Below are positions 1 to 5,597 of a stretch of 21,268 bases of DNA, in pieces (within the stretch, counting starts at the first letter, position 1; every line of letters starts with the position of its first letter). Both the position numbers and the translations under genes were made by a program. The DNA lies in the IMG/VR virus record IMGVR_UViG_3300012960_000004, positions 1 to 21,268 of that record, one strand, 5' to 3'. The DNA is from a virus. A model generated the notes under the pieces. The model saw nothing but the letters and a program-made list of their open reading frames with translations, searched no databases and was not told the origin of the DNA.

Positions 1-31
1 GATATCTTTGCTTGCCTGTCAGCGGGGTCAT
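1..31 (-). CDS. Start of a minus-strand gene cut by the window edge
   Basis: Only the first ten codons are inside the window (MTPLTGKQRY). The start is supported by an ATGA overlap with the stop of the 54-aa gene upstream and by a purine-rich ribosome site (GGAGGGGAAGCC directly before ATG). It continues the leftward operon of small overlapping genes. Too little is present to assign a function. Confidence 0.6.
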   Translation of the reverse strand, partial: MTPLTGKQRY

Positions 32-192
32 GGCTTCCCCTCCAGGGCGGCACGGGCTTTCGGTGGTCCGAAGCGGATACCAATGCAATTCCCTACCCAG
101 TAGAGCAGGCTTGGTAGTAAGCCGTCCGGTGGCACATAGCCGCCACAAGCGCCCTCAAAACGCCCATACCAGAACCAAGGTGCTGGTTTCAT
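28..192 (-). CDS. Hypothetical 54-aa protein
   Basis: This small reading frame starts at ATG 192 on the minus strand and ends at TGA 30-28. It encodes a 54-aa protein rich in Trp, Gly and Pro that begins MKPAPWFWYGRFEG and ends ARAALEGKP. An AAGG ribosome site lies about seven bases before the start, the start is two bases past the stop of the 61-aa gene, and its stop overlaps the next start as ATGA. This spacing is the main evidence that it is real. Residues 25-41 (LLPSLLYWVGNCIGIRF) are hydrophobic and could touch membrane, but this is not a clean transmembrane helix. I do not recognise a family. Confidence 0.6.
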   Translation of the reverse strand: MKPAPWFWYGRFEGACGGYVPPDGLLPSLLYWVGNCIGIRFGPPKARAALEGKP

Positions 193-194
193 GA

Positions 195-380
195 CTAAGC
201 CTTTGCAAGACGCTGCCGGTGAACCCGATTGACGTTCTCGATCAGGTGCTCGACTTGTGCTCGTGTCTCCATGGGGAATGTCGCAACGGCTCTATCACCG
301 ATATAGACATTGATACCGTCGGAGACCTCATCTTCCCAGAGGAGGTCAGGGTTTCTTGCGGGGGCTGCGGCTGGCGTCAT
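195..380 (-). CDS. Hypothetical 61-aa protein
   Basis: A longer open frame exists upstream, but its N-terminal part is the shadow of the DUF7694-like gene. The true start is ATG 380, preceded by a very good ribosome site (GGAGGAGACGTC-ATG) and overlapping the stop of the 30-aa gene as ATGA. The 61-aa product is soluble. It has a disordered Ala/Pro N-terminus, an acidic middle (LLWEDEVSDGINVYIGD, residues 13-29) that looks like a short beta hairpin, and a charged helical C-terminus (residues 38-61). It lies in the leftward operon between a tiny membrane protein and the 54-aa gene. No family is recognised. Confidence 0.7.
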   Translation of the reverse strand: MTPAAAPARNPDLLWEDEVSDGINVYIGDRAVATFPMETRAQVEHLIENVNRVHRQRLAKA

Positions 381-469
381 GACGTCTCCTCCTTGTCGAC
401 AACGTGCGCGATACCGACAGCGATCGCGAGGATGATCAGACCCAACAGGACGGTGGCGATCGTGGTCAT
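377..469 (-). CDS. 30-aa single-pass membrane peptide
   Basis: Short gene of 30 codons from ATG 469 to TGA 377. Both ends overlap neighbours as ATGA (with the DUF7694-like gene before and the 61-aa gene after), which is strong evidence for translation. The peptide starts MTTIATVLLGL; residues 4-24 form one hydrophobic helix of Ile, Leu, Val and Ala, followed by a charged tail (VVDKEETS). It should be an integral inner-membrane peptide. A second peptide of this kind (36 aa) lies in the same operon. The role is unknown; a small holin-like or host-membrane-modulating role is possible but unsupported. Confidence 0.65.
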   Translation of the reverse strand: MTTIATVLLGLIILAIAVGIAHVVDKEETS

Positions 470-846
470 GCCAGCGTCCCCAGTTCCTTGAAGCCCACGA
501 GAACGTCGGGCGGCATCGGAAACTCCTGCTTGGTGCAGCGCCACAGATGCAGCACCACGCTGTAGTTGTTGACGTAGCGTGATGCCGGTGGATGGAACTG
601 CACCACGCACACCTCCGGTGCCCAGAACAGGTCCTTGACGAAACACATCTCCTGCCAGTTCGGGATGCGGCGCTTGGTCGAGACGCTGACGTGCTCCCAG
701 GACGAATCCCGTCCATCATCGGCCACGATCAGCAGTCGCTCGCCGCACGGCCCCTGTAGCTCGAACACGCCGTAGGGAGCGCCCGGACAACTGCCGTACG
801 CGCCTTTGCGCAACCGATGCTCTTCCAGCTTGGGCGAGAACTTCAC
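466..846 (-). CDS. DUF7694-like phage protein (126 aa)
   Basis: The product contains the block PNWQEMCFVKDLFW (residues 62-75), then VVQFHPP (81-87), YVNN (91-94) and LHLW (99-102). I recognise this order from the DUF7694 family, found in many phages and prophages with no established biochemical role. I choose GTG 846 as start because it overlaps the stop of the 36-aa gene as GTGA, matching the 4-base overlaps elsewhere in the operon; an upstream ATG at 876 would overlap by 34 bases. The protein looks soluble and globular. Family recognition is from memory of the motif, not a search. Confidence 0.75.
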   Translation of the reverse strand: MKFSPKLEEHRLRKGAYGSCPGAPYGVFELQGPCGERLLIVADDGRDSSWEHVSVSTKRRIPNWQEMCFVKDLFWAPEVCVVQFHPPASRYVNNYSVVLHLWRCTKQEFPMPPDVLVGFKELGTLA

Positions 847-953
847 GGCTTGTTTCTCAGCTTGTCGAATTCCCACGGCCAGAAGCCGACCAGGAACTTG
901 ATCCCGAGCGTGTAGATCACCACGCCGAGCGCCATCCCGATGACGGTGTCCAT
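843..953 (-). CDS. 36-aa single-pass membrane peptide
   Basis: ATG 953 overlaps the TGA of the Acb2-like gene by one base (TGATG), and its own TGA overlaps the GTG of the DUF7694-like gene. The 36-aa product begins MDTVIGMALGVVIYTLG. Residues 4-25 form a hydrophobic helix ending in an aromatic belt (FWPWEF) and a basic tail (KLRNKP), as expected for a peptide with its C-terminus on the cytoplasmic side. It is translationally coupled to a candidate anti-CBASS gene, so a linked role at the membrane is conceivable, since many CBASS effectors act there. This link is speculation. Confidence 0.65.
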   Translation of the reverse strand: MDTVIGMALGVVIYTLGIKFLVGFWPWEFDKLRNKP

Positions 954-1240
954 CACAGCGGCACCGACCCGAGATCGCCCTTCACCGGGTGATCGGCGGG
1001 ATAGTCCCTGGGCGACACCTGCGTTTCCGTCCGGGGTGAGCCATCGGCATGCCGGGTGATGGCGACGTTGGCCCACATCGCGACGGTGCGCAGCGCCCGC
1101 AGCACATAGGTCTTGTCGGGACCGTCGGGCAGCTGCGCGATCAGCACGTCGGCATAGTCGGCCGCCGCTGTTCGCACGATGGTCATCTGCTCTTTCTGCT
1201 CCTCGGTCGGCGCCACATATCCGAAGGTCGAAGCGTGCAT
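953..1240 (-). CDS. Acb2/Tad1 hairpin-domain protein, candidate anti-CBASS sponge (95 aa)
   Basis: The core reads as two helices: residues 13-36 (EEQKEQM to VLIAQ), a short turn PDGPDK (38-43), and residues 45-64 ending VAMWANVAITRH. The pattern F-x-Y near the N-terminus, then a helix, a Pro-Asp turn, and [AV]MWAN-x-[AS]I-x-R is what I know from phage proteins annotated as Acb2/Tad1 hairpin domain. Acb2 proteins form hexamers that bind cyclic di- and trinucleotides and so block CBASS, and Tad1 sponges Thoeris signals. The C-terminal 30 residues look disordered. A ribosome site GGGAGA lies before ATG 1240. The anti-defence activity itself is inferred; the family contains members of unproven function. 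Confidence 0.8.
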   Translation of the reverse strand: MHASTFGYVAPTEEQKEQMTIVRTAAADYADVLIAQLPDGPDKTYVLRALRTVAMWANVAITRHADGSPRTETQVSPRDYPADHPVKGDLGSVPL

Positions 1241-1241
1241 G

Positions 1242-1514
1242 TCAGTCTCCCTCGCGTTGTCCCAGCAGCTTGCGCATGCCCTGGTCGAAACCGGCCTTGA
1301 AGGCGATGATCTGCGGCGACGGCGTCACGTTCTGCTCGCGCATCTCCGCCAGCAGCCGGTCGATCAGCATCAACGCGCCGTCGAGCGCATTGGCCAGCTT
1401 GCTGCGCTGCTCGCCCAGCTCGGCGAGGTTCAGGCAGGCGATCTGGTAGGCGCGCTTGATGCGGGCGAGGTCACCACTCTGCTCGATCGGGTCCCCGGGA
1501 TCATGATCGGTCAT
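1242..1514 (-). CDS. Coiled-coil protein, paralogue of the upstream gene (90 aa)
   Basis: The start ATG 1514 overlaps the preceding stop as ATGA and has a good site (GGAGG nine bases upstream); longer upstream starts would run through the neighbour's coding region. The product is a helical, Leu-rich 90-aa protein. Residues 43-85 (starting ALDGALMLIDRLLAEM and ending in MRKLLG) align with residues 53-94 of the next gene upstream (starting ALDCALQTVDALLAWM), sharing ALD-x-AL, D-x-LLA-x-M, a Ser-Pro and a terminal Met/Leu-Gly. The two are therefore tandem paralogues. No named family is recognised; small helical oligomers or DNA-associated proteins are possible. Confidence 0.75.
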   Translation of the reverse strand: MTDHDPGDPIEQSGDLARIKRAYQIACLNLAELGEQRSKLANALDGALMLIDRLLAEMREQNVTPSPQIIAFKAGFDQGMRKLLGQREGD

Positions 1515-1807
1515 CGGTGAATTCCTCCGATCATCGCGTCCATGGCGGCGTTCAGGCGCTGCTTGCAGCCGCTCACCTCGGGCGAAAGCGTGAGCCCCTC
1601 GGGCATCCAGGCCAGCAGCGCATCCACCGTCTGCAGCGCACAGTCGAGCGCCTGCATCACCTTGGCGCTGTCGATGCGGGCCTGTTCCAGGGCGTGGGCG
1701 CAATGCTGCAGCGTTGCCTGTGCTTCGGCGCGGACCTGCGCCAGCTCGACCTGGAGCTTGGCGATCTCCGCTTCCGCCTCGATAAGCTCTTCATGGACGC
1801 CGTTCAT
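1511..1807 (-). CDS. Coiled-coil protein, first gene of the leftward operon (98 aa)
   Basis: The start ATG 1807 has a GAGG site ten bases upstream and a promoter-like pair just beyond it. Residues 3-52 are a strongly predicted coiled coil (HEELIEAEAEIAKLQVELAQ and on). Residues 53-94 are the paralogous module shared with the 90-aa gene. The duplicated C-terminal half with a different N-terminal half suggests duplication and divergence, or a pair that forms hetero-oligomers. Being first in an operon that faces away from the virion genes, it could be an early gene. No DNA-binding helix-turn-helix is evident. Confidence 0.75.
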   Translation of the reverse strand: MNGVHEELIEAEAEIAKLQVELAQVRAEAQATLQHCAHALEQARIDSAKVMQALDCALQTVDALLAWMPEGLTLSPEVSGCKQRLNAAMDAMIGGIHR

Positions 1808-1826
1808 CCCCGTACCTCATATGTAT

Positions 1827-1854
1827 TTGCAATGATATACATGTTGTGTATGTT
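1827..1854 (+). promoter_or_regulatory. Candidate rightward promoter for the terminase operon
   Basis: TTGCAA (1827-1832) is followed after 16 bases by TATGTT (1849-1854), a weaker -10 with four of six matches. The expected start near 1861 gives a 27-base leader to ATG 1888 and would exclude the upstream in-frame ATG 1846 as the terminase start. TTGCAA is its own reverse complement, so the same box type serves as -35 in both directions and the two promoters overlap face to face, which would make their use mutually exclusive. Confidence 0.35.
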
Positions 1855-1859
1855 TGCAA
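1832..1859 (-). promoter_or_regulatory. Candidate leftward promoter for the small-gene operon
   Basis: Reading the minus strand, TTGCAA (1859-1854) is followed after 16 bases by TATCAT (1837-1832), five of six matches to the sigma70 -10 box. The expected transcript start near 1825 gives a leader of about 17 bases to ATG 1807. The region is an AT-rich island in GC-rich DNA. An inverted repeat, ATGTAT (1821-1826) and ATACAT (1837-1842), overlaps the -10 and could be an operator. Confidence 0.4.
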
Positions 1860-1887
1860 GCAGGGCGAATCGGGTTCAGATCAGGGC

Positions 1888-3639
1888 ATGAGCAGGAAAG
1901 CCAAGAAATCTGAGGCGCCAGCGAAGCTGGAAGATGCCGCCCCGATTGATGACGCCCTGGCCGAGGCCACGCTTATTGCGATGCGAACAGAGTTCGCTCT
2001 GCGCCGCGAGCGCAAGAAGCAGAGCCGCGAAGGCGGGCTGATCGAGTTCGTTAGATATTTTTGGCAGGTGGTCGAGCCCGAGACCAAGCTGGTGGAAGGC
2101 TGGGTGCTGTACGCGATCTGCGATCACCTGGAAGCGGTCAGCTTCGGTAAGATCACCAGACTGCTCATCAATGTCCCGCCCGGCAGCATGAAGTCGTTGA
2201 TGGTCAACGTTTTTTGGCCAGCTTTTGAGTGGGGCGCGCTCGGCATGGCGTCGACGCGCTATGTCAGCTTCTCCTACAGCTCGGGCCTGACCGAAAGAGA
2301 CAATCTCAAGTTCAAAAAACTGATCGTGTCCGAGCGCTATCAGGAGATGTGGGGCGACAAGTTCAAGATCGAGAAGGAAGGCGAGATCAAGATCACCAAC
2401 AACAAGACCGGCTCCAAGTTTGCCTCCTCGGTCAAGGGCATCGGAACCGGCGAGCGCGGCGACCGGGTGGTGATCGATGACCCGCACGACGTGCATCGAT
2501 CAGAATCAGAGATCGTGCGAACCGACACCGTGCGCTGGTTTAGGGAGACTATTACCGACCGGCTCAATAGCCTCACTGACTCAGCGATCATCATCATCAT
2601 GCAGCGGGTGCACCAGCTCGATATCTCTGGATTTATTCTCGAACAGGGCTGGCAGTACTGCCACCTGATGGTGCCGATGGAATACGAGGCTGGGCGCGAG
2701 CCCTACAACACCATCGGCTGGGTCGATCCGCGCACCGAGGACGGAGATTTGGCATGGCCCGAGCGGTTCCCGCCGGAAGCGGTCGCCAGGATCGAGATCG
2801 AGAAGGGCTCCTTCGCGTATGCCGGACAGTATCAGCAGCGACCTGCCCCGCGTGGCGGTGGAATCATCAAACGCGAACACTGGAGGCCGTATACCCCGGA
2901 CGATTGTGGAAAATTCGGTGTGCCGTGGCCGAAATTCCCTGTGATGAGCTACACGGTCTTGAGCCTGGACACCGCCCAGACCGAAAAAAAGCAAAATGAC
3001 CCGAGCGCGGGCGTCGTCCTCGGCGTTTGTAGGGATATCTGGGAGAACCGACGAATAATCACGATGTGGGGCTGGGCGGAACGGCTCGAACTCTACGAAT
3101 TGGTGAAAAAAGTCGAGGAAACCTGCAAAAAGTTCAAAGTGGATCGGGTTTTGATCGAGGACAAAGCCTCCGGGTACCCAGTCGCCCAGGAGCTACGCCG
3201 CCGGGCGCGCACCATCGCTGATAGTTTGTCCCATAATCCCAAGACCGCCGATCGTGCCGACTTCGGAGTGACCTTGATTCCGCCGGAAGGAGACAAACTC
3301 GCCCGCGGCTATGCGGTGCAGAACCTCTTTGAGTGTGGGTTGATCTATGCGCCTGCTGAACCTACCGGCAACGGGGATTTCCTGTTCAAGGATTGGGCCG
3401 AGAAGATCATTGATGAATGCGCCACCGCGCCCAAGGGGCAGTTCGATGATCGCTTTGATGCCATGACCCAGGCGCTTTTACATTTACGTAACATCGGCCT
3501 GATCACGCTGCCTGACGAGGACGAGATCGACCGCATCGAGGAGAGCAAGTACCAGCGCGAGCCGCAGCCGCTCTATCCCGCCTATGGCGGAAGCGCCTAT
3601 CCGCTGCCCACGGTCACCACCGGCAGCTGGAGCCGCTAA
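1888..3639 (+). CDS. terL: Phage terminase large subunit (583 aa)
   Basis: The packaging motor that cuts concatemeric DNA and pumps it through the portal. The N-terminal ATPase has a Walker A-type loop VPPGSMKS (residues 96-103), a Walker B strand VVIDDPHD (194-201) and the coupling motif IIMQRVHQLD (236-245). The C-terminal RNase H-like nuclease has LSLDTAQ with D361, LIEDKASG with E425, and FDDRFDAMTQALL with D520/D521. The order fits the psiM2-type terminase family, and the length is normal for it. I choose ATG 1888 (MSRKAKK) over ATG 1846 because it lies downstream of the likely transcript start. No small terminase gene is recognisable next to it. Confidence 0.95.
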   Translation: MSRKAKKSEAPAKLEDAAPIDDALAEATLIAMRTEFALRRERKKQSREGGLIEFVRYFWQVVEPETKLVEGWVLYAICDHLEAVSFGKITRLLINVPPGSMKSLMVNVFWPAFEWGALGMASTRYVSFSYSSGLTERDNLKFKKLIVSERYQEMWGDKFKIEKEGEIKITNNKTGSKFASSVKGIGTGERGDRVVIDDPHDVHRSESEIVRTDTVRWFRETITDRLNSLTDSAIIIIMQRVHQLDISGFILEQGWQYCHLMVPMEYEAGREPYNTIGWVDPRTEDGDLAWPERFPPEAVARIEIEKGSFAYAGQYQQRPAPRGGGIIKREHWRPYTPDDCGKFGVPWPKFPVMSYTVLSLDTAQTEKKQNDPSAGVVLGVCRDIWENRRIITMWGWAERLELYELVKKVEETCKKFKVDRVLIEDKASGYPVAQELRRRARTIADSLSHNPKTADRADFGVTLIPPEGDKLARGYAVQNLFECGLIYAPAEPTGNGDFLFKDWAEKIIDECATAPKGQFDDRFDAMTQALLHLRNIGLITLPDEDEIDRIEESKYQREPQPLYPAYGGSAYPLPTVTTGSWSR

Positions 3640-3677
3640 ACATGACCTCCCCTCCCAGCAAAAAGGAAAGTGCAGCC

Positions 3678-3983
3678 ATGATCCTGAACATCCAGGATAC
3701 CGACGAGGACAGCTTCCTGCGGCATTGGGCGGAGCGGGTCTGGGATCACACTCAGATTGCCCAGATGAGGGAGCTTGAGAAGTGCCTGATCGAGTACGCC
3801 ACCACGGCGTGGCGGCCGATGAGTGTTCTTCCGCCCACCGACGTGCCCTTGCTCTGCAGCTGCGAGGAGGGCGTGGTGGCGATCCTGAGCCAGAACCAGC
3901 TCGGCGAATGGCGCAGCGCGGGCAACGTTCCGCACAAGCCGCCGCGTGCCTGGATGCCGTGCCCGCAGCCGGAATCACGCTAG
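3678..3983 (+). CDS. DUF551-like small protein (101 aa)
   Basis: Residues 44-98 follow the DUF551 pattern: a Trp-x-Pro opening (AWRPMSVLPPTDVPLL), a strand pair around EEGVVAILSQNQLGEW, and the closing WMPCPQP, which resembles the W-M-P-x-P-x-P ending of that family. DUF551 proteins are common small phage proteins of unknown function. I choose ATG 3678 because AAGGA lies ten bases upstream; ATG 3642 in the same frame would add twelve residues but has no ribosome site. It sits between terminase and a virion-protein pair. Assignment is from the pattern only. Confidence 0.7.
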   Translation: MILNIQDTDEDSFLRHWAERVWDHTQIAQMRELEKCLIEYATTAWRPMSVLPPTDVPLLCSCEEGVVAILSQNQLGEWRSAGNVPHKPPRAWMPCPQPESR

Positions 3984-4048
3984 ACCCTGGCGAATCATAG
4001 GGATTGCGTTAAGCTGGCTCGATTCCCCACCAGGGCTTGGGCCGGGCC

Positions 4049-5200
4049 ATGCTGATTCTCGCCTCCACCACCGATAAGCTGCAGGTTGTTTGCGGCAATG
4101 CAGGCACCGTCAACGTCCACGCCAGCTACCTCGACAACGTCTCGGGCGCGGTGCAGCCGGGACGCAAGAACACCACTATCATCAACACCGCTGTCACCGA
4201 TGTGGTGAACCCGCCCGGCGCCAGCACCCAGCGCACGCTTAAGACACTGCATGTGCATAATCATGGCGCCAGCTCCAACACCGTGACGGTGCTGATCACC
4301 GACGGCACCACCACCTGTTCATTGCACAGCGTGGGGCTGCCACCCAATGCGACCCTGCAGTACATCGATGAGCTGGGATTTGTGATCTCTGATTTGTTCA
4401 ATCGCATCGTTATTCAGAACATTACTGCGAACTACACCGTCTCGGTGCTCGACAACAACGGTACCATCAACTGCAACGGCAGCTTCACGCTGAGCCTGCC
4501 AGCGGCGGCGGTGGTCGGCTCCGGGTTCCAGTTCAGAATACGCAACAACGGAGCGCTCACCGTCACCATCGATCCCGCGGGCGCTGAAACCATCAACGGG
4601 CTGGCTACCCTAAAGTGCTGCGCCAAGGAGCAGTTCACCGTGGTTTGCGACGGCGCCACGTGGTTCACCATCGGCCGTTCATCGGTGGTGCGGCTCGATT
4701 ACCAACAAATCACCAATGCCCAGCGTGTCGATCTGCTGTTCCCGCCGGATTACAATATTTTCGATGTTATTTTCCATAGCGTCACTTTCAAGCCGCCGGG
4801 CACCGTGGTCATGCAGCTGGATAATTCCAGCGGCGATCTTTGGAGCGGCAGCTACCAGAACCAGCTGACCTACAGCTGGGGAAATCAGCTCGTGCCGTAT
4901 CCGACCCTGAATTACGGTTACGCGCCGATCAGCGTGGTGACCCAGCTTTCGGCCGGGGGCGATTCCGACATGTCCGGCAATCTGCGCATCTTTCCCGATA
5001 TGGTGGGCTTCCGGGGGCCGACTTGGTTCGGACAGGCGCGCTACACCTGGGACGATACTCATACCCAGGTCAGCGGGACCTATGTCGGTGAGATCATTGG
5101 CGTGCTGCATAATCGCGCCACCAAGGTGCTCATTGGCAATGTTGGCTCCACCATGAGCGGACTTTTCTTTCTGAGTGGGCACATTCCGGGCAATGCATGA
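4049..5200 (+). CDS. Putative virion protein with tail-fibre-like domains (383 aa)
   Basis: Three parts can be seen. Residues 1-110 are a module shared with the next gene: ML-x-L opening, VHAS-[YW] near residue 23, NT-x-I near 41, and ASTQR-x-[LV]K-x-LHV at 58-69. Residues 115-210 resemble a beta-rich phage fibre domain (SFTLSLPAAA, FQFRIRNNGALTVTIDP, then VVCDGATWF). Residues 211-383 form a third Tyr/Trp-rich beta domain of unknown type, a possible binding head. I choose ATG 4049, matching the paralogue's MLLLTS start; a TTG at 4037 is less likely. It lies between terminase and portal, an uncommon place for a fibre-like protein. The adsorption role is inference. Confidence 0.75.
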   Translation: MLILASTTDKLQVVCGNAGTVNVHASYLDNVSGAVQPGRKNTTIINTAVTDVVNPPGASTQRTLKTLHVHNHGASSNTVTVLITDGTTTCSLHSVGLPPNATLQYIDELGFVISDLFNRIVIQNITANYTVSVLDNNGTINCNGSFTLSLPAAAVVGSGFQFRIRNNGALTVTIDPAGAETINGLATLKCCAKEQFTVVCDGATWFTIGRSSVVRLDYQQITNAQRVDLLFPPDYNIFDVIFHSVTFKPPGTVVMQLDNSSGDLWSGSYQNQLTYSWGNQLVPYPTLNYGYAPISVVTQLSAGGDSDMSGNLRIFPDMVGFRGPTWFGQARYTWDDTHTQVSGTYVGEIIGVLHNRATKVLIGNVGSTMSGLFFLSGHIPGNA

Positions 5201-5212
5201 GAGGACGCCAAG

Positions 5213-5566
5213 ATGCTGTTGCTGACCTCTCCCAGCGATCAGGTCCAGATCATCACCGACACGGCAGCGTCCATCGACGTGCACGCCTCGTGGGTGGATA
5301 TCACGCCTTCCACCAGCGCGATCGCCGCCTCCCGGCTCAACACTATTATCACCACGGCAGCCACCACCTCGGTGGCGGGCTCGCCCCCGGCCTCGACCCA
5401 GCGTAACGTCAAGGCGCTGCACGTTCGCAACAAGCACGCCACCCAGACCTGTCAGGTCACCATCCAGCTGTTTGACGGCTCGGTGGTCACCCCGCTTTAC
5501 GTGGCGCCGCTGGCACCAGGAAACATGCTCGAAATGACTGATTTTGGCGGCATACGCCGGGCATAA
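5213..5566 (+). CDS. Short paralogue of the preceding virion protein (117 aa)
   Basis: This protein is essentially the N-terminal module of the 383-aa protein on its own. Shared features in the same order are the ML-x-L opening, VHAS-W at residue 23, NTIIT-x-A, ASTQRNVKALHV, a DG turn and a late L-x-PG/PN-x-L segment. A GAGG site lies eight bases upstream of ATG 5213. The C-terminus ends shortly after the module (DFGGIRRA), so it lacks the two extra domains. Related short proteins occur near portal genes in other phages as presumed virion components. A head or neck decoration role is plausible but not shown. Confidence 0.75.
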   Translation: MLLLTSPSDQVQIITDTAASIDVHASWVDITPSTSAIAASRLNTIITTAATTSVAGSPPASTQRNVKALHVRNKHATQTCQVTIQLFDGSVVTPLYVAPLAPGNMLEMTDFGGIRRA

Positions 5567-5597
5567 CTAAAAGATGGCACATAACTAAAAGATGGCA
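5562..5597 (+). repeat. 18-bp perfect tandem duplication at the portal start
   Basis: CATAACTAAAAGATGGCA occurs at 5562-5579 and again at 5580-5597 with no gap. Each copy holds a TAA and an ATGGCA. The first copy contains the stop of the 117-aa gene and an ATG (5574) that opens only a four-codon frame (M-A-H-N-stop). The second copy holds the portal ATG at 5592. No strong Shine-Dalgarno is present before either. Confidence 0.95.

Noticed and set aside
12-491. Plus-strand open frames at the left edge
   Set aside because: They lie opposite the minus-strand small genes, which have ribosome sites and ATGA couplings; the plus translations look like shadows.
1242-1807. Small terminase among the helical genes next to the large terminase
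   Set aside because: These genes are on the opposite strand, are paralogues of each other and show no helix-turn-helix; the small terminase is probably elsewhere or not recognisable.
2985-2991. A AAA AAG heptamer in the terminase gene, with a -1 stop at TGA 2997-2999
   Set aside because: In frame and formally slippery, but there is no upstream Shine-Dalgarno-like sequence and no clear stem downstream, and truncation would remove most of the nuclease domain. Probably chance.
3985-4035. CCCTGG / CCAGGG inverted repeat before the 383-aa gene
   Set aside because: Only six base pairs around a 39-base loop; this is expected by chance in such GC-rich DNA.
4679-5437. 252-codon minus-strand open frame
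   Set aside because: Antisense to the two paralogous virion genes, with no ribosome site and a His/Arg/Gly-rich translation; the sense proteins are clearly homologous to each other.
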